From: Pandoraea terrae
GTDB lineage: Bacteria; Pseudomonadota; Gammaproteobacteria; Burkholderiales; Burkholderiaceae
Assembly: GCF_902459695.1 (NCBI RefSeq)
Contig: NZ_CABPRZ010000012.1
Span: 1-64,000, forward strand
Direction of reading: 5' to 3'
DNA length: 64,000 nucleotides
A program made the translations under genes and the position numbers. Position 1 is the stretch's first letter. Every line of letters begins with the position of its first letter. Shown here one piece after another: positions 26,123-35,411 of this stretch. The notes beneath the pieces were generated by a model. It had not been told where the DNA came from. It did no database searches and saw nothing but the letters and a program-made list of their open reading frames with translations.

Positions 26123-27166
26123 CTAGGGCCTGTGCAGGCTCGCGGCGATTTTCTGCGCGGCGGCTGGATCAACCCACGTGCGCCAGATTGCTTCGTGTTG
26201 CTGAAGGAAAGTGCGCGCCAGCGTTTTGGTATCGATCTTTCTCTCTGCCTGGTCAGCCAGCAATTGATTCAACAGGTCGATCGGAATATTGAATTTTCCG
26301 AGCATCGCCATCAGTCGCGGCGCGCCCTCATAGATCGCGCGTGACACGCCCGCTTCGATATCCGCAGGTGGCGAGGCGGAGCCGCACGGATTGAGATGGG
26401 TTTTGTCGGCCAGCGTCCGCCAACATGTTTCGTTATAGGCTGGCTCCTGCAATTTCAGGAAGCGGAAACGGCCCATCAGCGGTGTGGGATTCCAGTAGTA
26501 GAACAGAATCGGTTTGCCGCGCTGTACCAGCGACGTGATCGTGCTATCGAGCGCCGCGCCCGTACCGGAACGGAAATTGACGTAGCTGTCTGTCAAGCCA
26601 TAGGCTTTGAGTTTTTGGCTATTGACGCCCTCGCAAGTCCAGCCAATGGGGCAATTCAGGAATCGCCCCTTCGACGGTTCCTCGTCATCCTGAAATAGCG
26701 CCCTGTATTTGGGCAGATCGGCAACCGATGACAGGCCAGGGGCCATCGGCTTGATGTTGCGCTTCGGGTCGCCATGCACGACGTAATCTGGCACATACCA
26801 GCCTTCCGCTGCCCCCGTAATGACATGGCCAACACCCTTGACTTTGCCCGCGCCGGCTGCGGTATTCCACGCTTTGCTGCGGCCGATCCATTCTTCGGCC
26901 AGCACCTGGATATCGTTGTTGGAAAGCGCCACTTCGAGTGACACCGTATTGCCGGGCACCGCATCGGTCGTGCAGCCGTAGCCATGCTCCATCACATACC
27001 GCATGACTTCGGTGAGGAACGCGCCGCTTTCCCAGTTGAGGTCGCCGAACTTGACCACCTTGCCGCTGGCGCACCAGTCGGCCGGCGCTGCCGGGGCAGC
27101 GATAGCCGCGCCACCGGCAACCGTCAGGCAAATGCCGAGCACAGACATCAGCAATTTCAGCTTCAT
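26123..27166 (-). CDS. Choline/glycine-betaine-type substrate-binding protein (ProX/ChoX-like)
   Basis: 347 residues with a signal peptide (about 1-23, AGGAAIAAPA). The mature protein starts with the OpuAC-type segment VKFGDLNWESGAF, where the Trp belongs to the aromatic cage for quaternary amines, and continues with YGCTTDAVPGNTVSLEVALS and EEWIGRSKAW. First gene of the operon with its permease and ATPase. Likely ligands are choline, betaine or carnitine-like compounds; which one is not decided by sequence. Confidence 0.88.
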   Translation of the reverse strand: MKLKLLMSVLGICLTVAGGAAIAAPAAPADWCASGKVVKFGDLNWESGAFLTEVMRYVMEHGYGCTTDAVPGNTVSLEVALSNNDIQVLAEEWIGRSKAWNTAAGAGKVKGVGHVITGAAEGWYVPDYVVHGDPKRNIKPMAPGLSSVADLPKYRALFQDDEEPSKGRFLNCPIGWTCEGVNSQKLKAYGLTDSYVNFRSGTGAALDSTITSLVQRGKPILFYYWNPTPLMGRFRFLKLQEPAYNETCWRTLADKTHLNPCGSASPPADIEAGVSRAIYEGAPRLMAMLGKFNIPIDLLNQLLADQAERKIDTKTLARTFLQQHEAIWRTWVDPAAAQKIAASLHRP

Positions 27167-27334
27167 CGAGAGATCCCTTACGGATGCTTCACGAAACGTG
27201 GGGTATCCGGCGCTGATGCCGTCGGATCACCGCACCCCGCATCGATAGCCGGCGGTCGCCGAGCGTCTTTGACAAGGTGACCGTTCCTGTACGTTACGCC
27301 CGATCGCGCGCGCACACAACCGCGCACACAAATT

Positions 27335-27361
27335 GCCTGGCGGTATGGACCATAGCCAGGC
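27335..27361 (-). terminator. Hairpin downstream of livF-type gene
   Basis: Inverted repeat GCCTGGC / GCCAGGC with a 13-bp centre that itself contains the palindrome TATGGACCATA. It is 43 bp past the LivF-type stop in the direction of transcription and is followed on that strand by AATTTG, only a weak U-run. The remainder of the 27167-27403 gap shows nothing further and probably also holds the promoter of the downstream binding protein gene. Confidence 0.4.
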
Positions 27362-27403
27362 GTTTCACCTCGGCGCGGCGGCATTCGAACGGGAGAGTGC
27401 CGG

Positions 27404-28117
27404 TCAAAGGCCAAGATAAGTCCGCCGCACCTCCGGGTCTTCGCGCAACGTTCGGGCGTCGTCGGCGCGCACCACTTCGCCCGTCTCGATGACGTAGCCT
27501 CGGTCGGCAATTTCCAGCGCGGCGAAGACATCTTGTTCGACCAGCAAGACCGTCACGCCACGTTTTCGAATGGCCACCAACGCGTCGAGCAACTGATCGA
27601 CCAATACCGGCGCAAGCCCCTGGCTCATTTCATCGACCATCAGCAGTTTCGGGGCGGCCATCAACGCCCGCCCTATCGCGCACATCTGCTGCTCGCCACC
27701 GGAAAGCGTACCGGCGCGCTGCGTCAGGCGTTCGCGCAAGCGCGGCAACAGCGTACAAACATCGTCAAGGTCAGCGGCCACTTTCGCCTTGTCGGCGCGG
27801 CGGTACGCCCCCATCAGCAGGTTTTCCCGCGCCGACATGCGATCGAACAGCATGCGGCCTTCCGGCACCTGTACCAAGCCAAGGCCAAACACCCGCTCGG
27901 GCATGAGCCCGGCGATTTGCCGGCCGTCGAAGACGATATGGCCCGTGCTGGCAATGACATGCGAGAGCGCCCGCAGCAGGGTAGTCTTGCCGGCGCCGTT
28001 GTTGCCGATCAAAGCAACGATTTCACCCCGCGCGACACTCAGGTCGATCCCCCTGAGTACAGGCGCCTCGCCGTAGCCGGCGCACAATCCGCGCACATCG
28101 AGCAACGGGGTTGTCAT
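27404..28117 (-). CDS. livF: Branched-chain amino acid-type ABC transporter ATPase (LivF family)
   Basis: 237 residues, standard LivF size. Walker A GNNGAGKTT, signature LSGGEQQM, Walker B LMVDEMSQGLAP with the LivF-type replacement of the usual DEPS by DEMS, and the C-terminal family ending RRTYLGL. Its ATG overlaps the LivG stop by 4 bp. LivF and LivG form the heterodimeric ATPase of a Liv/Urt-type importer. The substrate may be a branched-chain amino acid, another hydrophobic amino acid, or an aromatic acid. Confidence 0.9.
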   Translation of the reverse strand: MTTPLLDVRGLCAGYGEAPVLRGIDLSVARGEIVALIGNNGAGKTTLLRALSHVIASTGHIVFDGRQIAGLMPERVFGLGLVQVPEGRMLFDRMSARENLLMGAYRRADKAKVAADLDDVCTLLPRLRERLTQRAGTLSGGEQQMCAIGRALMAAPKLLMVDEMSQGLAPVLVDQLLDALVAIRKRGVTVLLVEQDVFAALEIADRGYVIETGEVVRADDARTLREDPEVRRTYLGL

Positions 28118-28857
28118 GTTCGCCGGCGGCCCAGATATGCATCAACGACGCGCGCATCGGCCAGTATGTCGTCGACGGGACCATCGGCGATCTTCTGGCC
28201 GTGATGCAAGACCAGCAACCGGTCGGACAAACGCCGAATGGCCTTGATGACGTGTTCGATGACCAGAATACTCACGCCACTGTCCCTCACTTTTTTCACC
28301 ACCGCGATGACCTCCTCGATCTCGACACTATTGAGCCCCGCCATCACTTCGTCGAGCAGCAATAATCGCGGGCGCATCGCCATCGCTTTCGCCAGTTCGA
28401 GCCGCTTTCGGTCGGGCCCGCCCAGTTCGTCTGCACGCTGCCCGGCCCGGTGCGCCAGTCCGACGAATTCCAGAGAATGGAGTGCATGTTCCCGCGCGCG
28501 CGGCAGTGTCGTTGCGCCACCGCTGGCGCCAAACAATGCGCCCACGGCCACGTTGTCCAGAACGCTCAGGCCAGGGAACGGCTTCGTGATCTGGAACGTG
28601 CGGCCGATGCCAAGTCGGGCACGCCGAAAACTCGATAGCCCGGTAATGAGATGGCCGTCGAACGTGATGCCCCCCTCGCTCGGTGTCACGGTACCGTTGA
28701 TGAGGCTGACGACAGTGGTCTTACCCGCGCCGTTCGGACCGATCAGCCCCAGGATTTCGCCTTGGGCAAGCGTAAAGCTTACCTCGTCCACGGCAGTGAG
28801 GCCACCGAAGCGCTTGGTCAGGCTACGGATTTCGAGGATCGGTTTCACGACGCCCAT
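28114..28857 (-). CDS. livG: Branched-chain amino acid-type ABC transporter ATPase (LivG family)
   Basis: 247 residues from the ATG at 28857, seven bases after the LivM stop; the longer open frame to 29022 overlaps livM and reads as a shadow. Walker A is GPNGAGKTT, with the LivG-type ITGL and GRTFQITKPFPGLSVL region. The signature is unusual: ELGGPDRKRLELAKAM, where LSGG is replaced by LGGP. Walker B is LLLLDEVMAGLN, with the Val-Met after Glu typical of the family. The switch His is in LVIEHVIKAI. Confidence 0.9.
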   Translation of the reverse strand: MGVVKPILEIRSLTKRFGGLTAVDEVSFTLAQGEILGLIGPNGAGKTTVVSLINGTVTPSEGGITFDGHLITGLSSFRRARLGIGRTFQITKPFPGLSVLDNVAVGALFGASGGATTLPRAREHALHSLEFVGLAHRAGQRADELGGPDRKRLELAKAMAMRPRLLLLDEVMAGLNSVEIEEVIAVVKKVRDSGVSILVIEHVIKAIRRLSDRLLVLHHGQKIADGPVDDILADARVVDAYLGRRRT

Positions 28858-28864
28858 GGATTGC

Positions 28865-29815
28865 TCAAAGGCGATTCGCCTTGATGTTCTGACTGAAATA
28901 GCGCCAACCCAGTTTCCGGTACCGGCGCGCCACGTCGGCGAGGCCGCGCGGCATGAACGCCACGGCGGCCACGATGACCAAACCGAAGAACAGCGCCGCC
29001 AAGCTGGAAATTTCGGTGGCAAGGACTTCGGAGATGCTCGATAGCACGAACGCGCCCACGACCGGCCCCAGAATCGAACCGGGCCCCCCGAACACGGCCA
29101 TGATGATCATCTTGACGTTCAGCGTGATATCGAACGCGCTGGCGGGATCGATAAACGTAATCCAATAAGCGTGGATGCCACCCGCCAGGGAACTGAAGAA
29201 GCCGGCCAGGGCAAACGCGGACACCTTGTACAGAGTGGTGTTGATGCCCATCACCGCGGCGGCGTCCTCGTCCTCCCGGATCGCGATCAGGCCGTAGCCG
29301 AAACGGCTGCGTGATATCCAGAACACGGTCAACGTCGCCAGCGCAAGCAAGCCGAGCGACAACTCGTAGAACAGCGCGTCTCCCTTGAGCAGCGGCAACA
29401 CCAAACCGGTATTGCGCCCGGCGACGTCCAGATTGGAGATGATGGCAGGCGTCACTTGCGTCAGCCCCAGCGTGGCAATGGCGAAGTAGTGGCCGCGCAG
29501 TCGTAGTACCAGCACCCCAAGCAGGACGGCAAACACCACTGCCAGGGCAGCGCCGAATGCCAAGCCGATGCCAAAGGGCAATCGCCACTGAACCATGGCA
29601 ATCGCCGTACCGTAGCTGCCCAGCCCATAGAACGCCGAATTACCGAACGACGCGTAACCGGTATAGCCGCCGATAATGTTCCACCCCTGCGCAAGCACCG
29701 CAAACAGCAATGTGGTGATGCCGAACTGGATCAGCGAGGCGGACCCCAGCCACGGTATTGCGATCAACAACGCGGCGGCCATCACCGCGACAGATCCGCG
29801 CAGCATGCGCCTCAT
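28865..29815 (-). CDS. livM: Branched-chain amino acid-type ABC transporter permease (LivM family)
   Basis: 316 residues from the ATG at 29815, which overlaps the LivH stop by 4 bp; a longer open frame reaching 30244 overlaps livH and has no transporter character. Eight to ten TM helices; family landmarks include QGWNIIGGYTGYASFGNSAFYGLG near the N-terminus (in part), RSRFGYGLIAIREDEDAAAVMGIN (in part) and GGPGSILGPVVGAF near the end. Forms the membrane channel with LivH. Confidence 0.92.
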   Translation of the reverse strand: MRRMLRGSVAVMAAALLIAIPWLGSASLIQFGITTLLFAVLAQGWNIIGGYTGYASFGNSAFYGLGSYGTAIAMVQWRLPFGIGLAFGAALAVVFAVLLGVLVLRLRGHYFAIATLGLTQVTPAIISNLDVAGRNTGLVLPLLKGDALFYELSLGLLALATLTVFWISRSRFGYGLIAIREDEDAAAVMGINTTLYKVSAFALAGFFSSLAGGIHAYWITFIDPASAFDITLNVKMIIMAVFGGPGSILGPVVGAFVLSSISEVLATEISSLAALFFGLVIVAAVAFMPRGLADVARRYRKLGWRYFSQNIKANRL

Positions 29816-30675
29816 GCCGCTCTCCCCAGCAGTCCGGTCGGCCGGACGATCAGCACCAGCACCAGAATGCCGAAGCTGGCGACGTCCACATAAGTCGGAC
29901 CGATATACAGGCCGGTCAGCGATTCGACGACGCCGAGGAACATGCCACCGACAATCACCCCAAGCGGACTTTCCAGGCCGCCGACGATCGCGATGGCAAA
30001 TGACTTGGCGGTCAGCACCGCGCCGATGTAGGGATGGATTTGCGACACCACGCCGTACAGGTCGCCCGCGGCGCCGGCCAGCGCGGCGCCGAGCCCGAAC
30101 GTGAGCGGATAGATACTGCGCGGCGATACACCATACAGGCGCGCCGCGCCGAGATTTTGTGCGCAGGCCCGAATTGCGCGGCCCGCACGGGAATGCAAAA
30201 GAAACAACCAGAGCCCGACCGTCAACACCAGCGCCACCCCGCACGCCATGACCCGCACCAGCGGCACGGTAGCGCCCATCAACGTGAAATTGGCGCCGGC
30301 ATAACTCGGATTGATGGTACGGAAATCCGCGCTGAAGACAATCTGCGCCAGATACGTTAGCGCCACTTCAATGCCGAACGTCATCAGCAATGTGTTGAAC
30401 ATCTGCGCGCGCATGATCAGGTTCAGCACGCCGCGTTGCAAGCCATAGCCGAGGCAGAACAGCACGGCCATGGAAATCGGCAAAGCGGCGAAAGGGTCAA
30501 CGTGCGCAAACGCGAAAAGGTAATAGCAGACGTACGCCCCCAGCATGATAAACGCGCCGTGGGCCAGATTGACGATATTGAGCACGCCCCAGACCAGCGT
30601 CAGCCCCAGCGCCATCAGCGCGTACAGGCCGCCGAGCAACACACCGCTGACAAGAATCTGCCACAACAGATGCAT
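29812..30675 (-). CDS. livH: Branched-chain amino acid-type ABC transporter permease (LivH family)
   Basis: 287 residues, about eight TM helices. Typical LivH segments are GVLLGGLYALMALGLTLVWG at the N-terminus, NIVNLAHGAFIMLGAY, the cytosolic coupling loop RAIRACAQNLGAARLYGV, and ESPLGVIVGGMFLGVVESL near the end. It is 72 bp downstream of the binding protein gene and coupled to livM. Confidence 0.93.
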   Translation of the reverse strand: MHLLWQILVSGVLLGGLYALMALGLTLVWGVLNIVNLAHGAFIMLGAYVCYYLFAFAHVDPFAALPISMAVLFCLGYGLQRGVLNLIMRAQMFNTLLMTFGIEVALTYLAQIVFSADFRTINPSYAGANFTLMGATVPLVRVMACGVALVLTVGLWLFLLHSRAGRAIRACAQNLGAARLYGVSPRSIYPLTFGLGAALAGAAGDLYGVVSQIHPYIGAVLTAKSFAIAIVGGLESPLGVIVGGMFLGVVESLTGLYIGPTYVDVASFGILVLVLIVRPTGLLGRAA

Positions 30676-30747
30676 AAGCGTCCTTCGGGCGTGTTCGCTA
30701 CGGATACATTGCGCTCACGGGTTCGTTGCGCGGCGGCGCCGCTTGTC

Positions 30748-31941
30748 TCAGCGCTTGTCCCAAGCGGGCATCGGGTACATCGGCTTGTTCACCATGCCCT
30801 TCTGGCCGTAGATCGGTACGATCTTGTCACGCTGAATTTGTATCGCCGTTTGTGGCAAGCTGATCTGCCCCGCCGGGCCGAATTGAATGCGGCCGTAGAC
30901 ACTCTCGAAGTTGAGTTTGGCGATGGCGTCGCGCACCTTCTTCGGATCGAGCGTACCGGCCGCCTGAATCGCCTGGACGAAGGCCTCGACATCGGCCACC
31001 GCCGAGGCGGCATGGTAATCCGGCTCATAGCCGAACTGCTTCCGGTAGGCGTCCGCGAAGACAGCCGCATCGCCAAAATAGATGTCTTTCAATTGCGTCG
31101 ACGGCAGCCACGTGGTCATGCCGAATGCGTAATTCGCGTCCGCACCCAGCGCGCGGCGAAAATCGGCGGTCGGTACACCCACAGTGAAGGAATACATCTT
31201 GGGGCTGAAATTCAGGCTCTTGGCTTGTCGGACGAAGTTCAGCACTTCGGTCTCGTGCCCGGCCACCAACACTGCATCGGGCGGCGACGACAGGATTCGC
31301 GACAGCACCGCACTGAAATCCGACGTATTGGTACTGTAGCGCTGGTCCAGGGCGATGTTGAATCCGGCTTTGCTCAATAGCTCGCGCGTGCCCATCGCCA
31401 CCGAGACGTCGAACGCGTCATCCGCGTACAGCAGCGCCACGGTTTTCGGCGCGGGGCTCAACTGCTGCATCGCCTGGATGGTACTCTCGAAGTATTTGCT
31501 GGCCACCGGCAGCGTGCCGAAAATATATTTGTAGCCACGACTAAAAATCTGGTCGGAGGCGCCGCCGCCCTGGATCATCGGGACCTCATATTTCTCCGCC
31601 ACCGATGAATCGGCCAGTGCGAAGTCGCTGGCGAACGGCCCCAGCAGGAAGTTGATCTTGTCCTGACTAACCAACTGCACGTACTGGCGAACGCTGAGAT
31701 TGACGTCAGATTGATTGTCCAGGATTTTCAGGGCGAGGTTGTATGGCTTGCCGCCCACCTTGACGCCACCGCTTTCATTAATCTTTTGTATGGCGAAGTT
31801 ATAGCCGTCGCGATAATAACGCCCCGTATTGGCCAGCGGCCCTGACTCCTGAACCGAGGCACCCAACGTAATTGCCTCTTGTGCGAACCCCGAGGTAACG
31901 AGCGCCAAAATGCCAAGCAAGCCAAGGATCATCCGTTTCAT
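30748..31941 (-). CDS. Liv-type ABC transporter substrate-binding protein
   Basis: 397 residues with an N-terminal signal peptide (about 1-20, cleaved near SGFAQEA). Peripla_BP_6 fold signatures: [17 protein letters not shown] at the start, [49 protein letters not shown]. First gene of the five-gene transporter operon (binding protein, H, M, G, F). No ligand can be assigned: the pocket residues differ between leucine, aromatic acid and urea binders. Confidence 0.88.
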   Translation of the reverse strand: MKRMILGLLGILALVTSGFAQEAITLGASVQESGPLANTGRYYRDGYNFAIQKINESGGVKVGGKPYNLALKILDNQSDVNLSVRQYVQLVSQDKINFLLGPFASDFALADSSVAEKYEVPMIQGGGASDQIFSRGYKYIFGTLPVASKYFESTIQAMQQLSPAPKTVALLYADDAFDVSVAMGTRELLSKAGFNIALDQRYSTNTSDFSAVLSRILSSPPDAVLVAGHETEVLNFVRQAKSLNFSPKMYSFTVGVPTADFRRALGADANYAFGMTTWLPSTQLKDIYFGDAAVFADAYRKQFGYEPDYHAASAVADVEAFVQAIQAAGTLDPKKVRDAIAKLNFESVYGRIQFGPAGQISLPQTAIQIQRDKIVPIYGQKGMVNKPMYPMPAWDKR

Positions 31942-32136
31942 GGATCGTCCCCTATCGACTACTATCTAGCGTGAACCCCACCCCAAAGGATGTCAAGTCA
32001 CGGAAACACCGTGCGTCGACGTGCGTGAATGACGCGGTGATACCGAACGCGGGCCTCACCGCGACGGCGTTATCGTTTGTGTTAATTGAGAAGGACCCGA
32101 CGCAGGGTGCGTTTGGGTGTTTGGAGCCCCGTTCCC

Positions 32137-32778
32137 ATGAAACTTACCCCTCGCGAGCTCGGCAAAATCAGTGCCGTTACGTTGCAGCACTACAATGCGA
32201 ATGCGGACGATTTCCGGGAGGGCACGCGCGACCACGACGTCACGCAGAACATCGCGGCGTTGCTGCGTAATATAGACGTCGAGCCGCCTTTTGCGATTCT
32301 TGATTTCGGCTGCGGGCCAGGGCGAGATCTCAAGGTCTTCACCGCACTGGGCCATCGCGCGGTCGGCCTCGACGGGGCCGAGCGCTTCGTTGCGATGGCA
32401 CGTGACGAGACCGGCTGCGACGTGTGGCAACAGGATTTTCTGCATCTCGATTTGCCGGACGCACACTTTGACGGCATTTTCGCCAATGCCGCCCTGTTCC
32501 ATGTCCCGAGTCAGGACTTGCCGCGCGTGCTGCGGCAATTGCATTCGACGCTGAAGCCCGGCGGCGCGCTATTCAGCTCCAACCCTCGCGGCGCGAATCA
32601 GGAAGGCTGGAGCCACGGCCGCTACGGCGCTTTCCATGATCTCGAAGCATGGCGCCGATATATGACGGATGCCGGCTTCGTCGAACTCGAGCACTATTAC
32701 CGACCCGCCGGCTTGCCGCGCGAGCAGCAGCCGTGGCTCGCCAGCGTGTGGCGCAAGCCGGTCGCCCGAAGTGCCTGA
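32137..32778 (+). CDS. SAM-dependent class I methyltransferase
   Basis: 213 residues from the ATG at 32137, with TTGGAG ten bases upstream. Motif I is ILDFGCGPGRDLKVF, the SAM-ribose Asp follows in GLDGAERFVAMA, and motif IV-V regions (FDGIFANAALFHVP, LKPGGALFSSNP) are intact. The N-terminal helix (LQHYNANADDFREGTRDHDV) is typical of a group of small Methyltransf_11 proteins. It stands alone, transcribed away from the Liv operon. Substrate unknown. Confidence 0.88.
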   Translation: MKLTPRELGKISAVTLQHYNANADDFREGTRDHDVTQNIAALLRNIDVEPPFAILDFGCGPGRDLKVFTALGHRAVGLDGAERFVAMARDETGCDVWQQDFLHLDLPDAHFDGIFANAALFHVPSQDLPRVLRQLHSTLKPGGALFSSNPRGANQEGWSHGRYGAFHDLEAWRRYMTDAGFVELEHYYRPAGLPREQQPWLASVWRKPVARSA

Positions 32779-33050
32779 TCGTTTGCCTCGACGAGCTTTC
32801 ACAATTTTTCACGCCCCAAAACCAATAAAAATCAATGGCTTGAAGGGCACTCCTCCGACCGGCTTCATTTGCCGTTACTGCGGCCCAGTGGAGCATTGCA
32901 AGCGTTTCCCAACGTTGTTCCACGCCTGCCTTACCACACCGCGCTTAAGTTACATACGGCGACGAACAGCAGGCGTATGGCCCGAATGGACTATTGAGCG
33001 CCCCCGACGCGACGGCTACATTCGAGGCCTACAAAATTAATTGGGTTGAT

Positions 33051-33650
33051 ATGCCCCAGTGCCTCAAGAACACCGGCGCAATCCTGCGTTCCAGGCACCG
33101 CGTCGCCCCCTTGCGCGATTGCTTGACCCGCGCATTGGCCCAACTGCTGGGGGTAGTCGCTGTCTCGACGTCGGGGTTTGCCCTGGCAGCCGACCTGGCG
33201 CCCTATTCCGACCTGGACCTGGCCTCCGTTGCCCGCTACGCGCCCGATAGTCGCCTTAACAATGCGACGATCAGCCAGAGCGGAGAGTCCCAGAAAATCC
33301 TGGTCCTGCAGGCGGGAGAGGCAAATCAACTCAATGCAGCCCAGTCGGGTGTGCAGCAGGCGCTTACCGTCGTCCAGGCTGGCAATAATCAACTGGCCAC
33401 GGTCACGCAAGTCGGCTTGGAAAATGCCGCGCTCCTGCAGCAGATCGGGGTTGGCAATGCTGCCTCGTTGACCCAGGTCGGGGCGTGGAACTACGCCTCC
33501 CTTGAACAACGGGGCAATAACAATGTCGCGGTGCTGTACCAAAACGGTGTCGGCAATCGGGCAGATGTACAACAGTTGGGCAACGGCCAGATGGTTCAGG
33601 TTTCGCAGATCGGCGCCAACGGACATGCCCAGGTAATTCAGGGGCGCTAA
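33051..33650 (+). CDS. csgB: Curlin repeat protein, CsgB-like minor subunit
   Basis: 199 residues. Signal peptide within residues 20-47 (LLGVVAVSTSGFALAAD). The mature part carries five or six curlin repeats of the form Q-x-G-x2-N-x5-Q (for example LQAGEANQLNAAQSG, VQAGNNQLATVTQVG, QIGVGNAASLTQVG, YQNGVGNRADVQQLG). Length and position before the larger curlin suggest the nucleator CsgB, exported through CsgG. The start is uncertain: ATG 33051 has only a weak ribosome site; TTG at 32994 is the other option. A 271-bp A/T-rich gap upstream presumably contains the promoter. Confidence 0.85.
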   Translation: MPQCLKNTGAILRSRHRVAPLRDCLTRALAQLLGVVAVSTSGFALAADLAPYSDLDLASVARYAPDSRLNNATISQSGESQKILVLQAGEANQLNAAQSGVQQALTVVQAGNNQLATVTQVGLENAALLQQIGVGNAASLTQVGAWNYASLEQRGNNNVAVLYQNGVGNRADVQQLGNGQMVQVSQIGANGHAQVIQGR

Positions 33651-33747
33651 GACGCCAAGGGCCTGTTCACACGAATATCGGGCTCGCGAAAATCATGACG
33701 CTTGCGTTGTAGAAGTTCCTTTACAGAAAGTCCAGATCGGGGAAAAC

Positions 33748-34830
33748 ATGAAAAAGATTCAACTTGCAATTCTGATCGGCGCCGCTTTCAGCGCATCCGC
33801 GGCGATTGCCGACTCCAATAACGGCAGCATTGCCCAGAATGGTTCCGATAACGGCGCCACCATTGAGCAGTCCGCCGGCAGCAACGGCGCGCAAGCCAGC
33901 ATTTACCAGGACGGCGGCTTCAACCAGGCTTCCGTGACCCAGACCAATGTTTCGACAGGTGGCTGGTGGAACGGCTCTGCTTACGTGAACCAGAGCGGCA
34001 GCGACAATACCGCGACGGTGAGCCAAAGCGATGGCAGCGGCCTCTATGCTTCGGCCTACCAGTTCGGCACCGCCAACAAGGGCAGCCTGACCCAGACCGG
34101 CAGTAACGCTTCGGCTTCGCTGTACCAGACCGGCACCGCCAACAATGCCACCATCGACCAACAGGGCGCGGGCAATAACTACAATTGGAATGGGGCCAGT
34201 ATTTGGCAGAACGGCAACAACAATACCGGCGCCATCACCCAGGCCAACAGCGCGGGCGTATCGGCCAACATTGGCCAGGACGGCACCGCCAACAATTCCA
34301 GGATTAGCCAGACCGGTCTCTACCTGACGACCGTCAACTACAGCTATTCCTACACCGGTCCTTGGTGGGGCTATTCCGGGTCGTATTCCTACGATACCGG
34401 CAGCTATGCCTATACCTACCAGCAAGGCCAAGGCAACGACGCATCCATCACGCAGTCGAACGGCGGCAATCTGCAAGCCACGATCCAGCAGGGCGGCTGG
34501 ATCTGTGGCGCCAGCGGTTGCAGCAACGGTTCTGCCACCAACAGCCGCGCCGATATCTCCCAGACGGGCGAGGGCAACAACGGCTCGATCTACCAGATCG
34601 GCGATTCCAACACCGCGTCCATCAATCAAAGCGGCATGGCCCCCGGCGCGAGCTATAACTACAGCTACGATTACGCCAGCGGTGCTTCGAGCAATCAGTA
34701 CACGGGCAACCTGGCATACGTTGCGCAAGCCGGTGTCGGCCAGAACGCCAGCATCATCCAGACCGGCGGTGGCGGCAACTATGCTTTGGTCAACCAGGGC
34801 GCAACCAGCTTCACGCCGTATCTGAAGTAA
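33748..34830 (+). CDS. csgA: Extended major curlin, CsgA-like, with aromatic-rich inserts
   Basis: 360 residues, more than twice E. coli CsgA (151). Signal peptide 1-21 (MKKIQLAILIGAAFSASAAI). Repeats with the S-x-Q/Q-x-G-x-N spacing run along most of the chain (SIAQNGSDNGATIEQ, SLTQTGSNASASLYQTGTANNATIDQ in part, SITQSNGGNLQATIQQGG), interrupted by Tyr/Trp/Ser-rich segments at about 191-225 and 298-325 and a shorter one near 66-80. A Cys pair (253, 258) lies in one loop, rare in curlins. Expected to polymerise outside the cell on CsgB into amyloid fibres. A terminator-like hairpin follows at 34856. Confidence 0.85.
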   Translation: MKKIQLAILIGAAFSASAAIADSNNGSIAQNGSDNGATIEQSAGSNGAQASIYQDGGFNQASVTQTNVSTGGWWNGSAYVNQSGSDNTATVSQSDGSGLYASAYQFGTANKGSLTQTGSNASASLYQTGTANNATIDQQGAGNNYNWNGASIWQNGNNNTGAITQANSAGVSANIGQDGTANNSRISQTGLYLTTVNYSYSYTGPWWGYSGSYSYDTGSYAYTYQQGQGNDASITQSNGGNLQATIQQGGWICGASGCSNGSATNSRADISQTGEGNNGSIYQIGDSNTASINQSGMAPGASYNYSYDYASGASSNQYTGNLAYVAQAGVGQNASIIQTGGGGNYALVNQGATSFTPYLK

Positions 34831-34855
34831 GCGCAAGCGGCGTCTGCAAGATGAG

Positions 34856-34879
34856 AACGGGGGCTCAGGCTCCCGTTTT
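34856..34879 (+). terminator. Rho-independent terminator or attenuator after csgA
   Basis: Stem arms AACGGGGGC and GCTCCCGTT (one G-U pair) around the loop TCAG, followed by TT then CTCC. It sits 25 bp past the csgA stop. Partial readthrough into csgEFG would give abundant subunits and less secretion machinery. The 139-bp gap before csgE could also hold a separate promoter. Confidence 0.6.
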
Positions 34880-34969
34880 CTCCATTTGATGACTATTACG
34901 ATCCTGCGCGAACTGCGGGAAGCATGACGCGGTCCGCCTGCCCCGCGACTCGTGCGTGCCGATACCTCC

Positions 34970-35395
34970 ATGCTTTCACGACTCGTCTGCGTACTCCTGC
35001 TGTGGGCCCTGACCGGCCCGGCGCTTGCCGTCCAAGCCGAGACCAAATCGCCTGAAGATGAATTCGCCGAGCCCTTTGCCGCGATTACGGACCAGACGCT
35101 CACCTTCACGGGACGGGAATTCGTCAAATACTTTACCGCCAAATGGGCGGAGCTTGGGGGCGTGAAAAAGAGCGAGCCCCTGAGCATTCGGGAACGACCG
35201 GCCAACGGTCGCGGCAGCATGATCTCGATCGAATACCGGTTTCGTCAGATCTATATCGGATTCTTCTCCCCAAACCGCTCCCGTCTCAAGGCAAGTGCCG
35301 AGGCAGCGGCCGAACGCGCCGTGACCATCGTCGGGGACACCGAGTTGAACCGATTGCTCTTCAAAGACCCCGATATGGCCGGGGATGAATTATGA
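34970..35395 (+). CDS. csgE: Curli assembly chaperone CsgE
   Basis: 141 residues from the ATG at 34970; an in-frame GTG at 34952 is possible. Signal peptide about 1-22 (LLLWALTGPALAVQA). The mature domain matches CsgE: LTFTGREFVKYFTAKW near the start, LSIRERPANGRGSMISIEYR (in part) and the RQIYIGFFSPNR segment. CsgE caps CsgG in the periplasm and selects curlins for secretion. csgF starts 16 bp downstream. Confidence 0.88.
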   Translation: MLSRLVCVLLLWALTGPALAVQAETKSPEDEFAEPFAAITDQTLTFTGREFVKYFTAKWAELGGVKKSEPLSIRERPANGRGSMISIEYRFRQIYIGFFSPNRSRLKASAEAAAERAVTIVGDTELNRLLFKDPDMAGDEL

Positions 35396-35411
35396 AACGA
35401 GGACCTTGCTC

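Noticed and set aside
29816-30244. N-terminal extension of LivM
   Set aside because: Antiphase to livH and arginine-rich; ATGA overlap at 29812-29815 gives the natural start.
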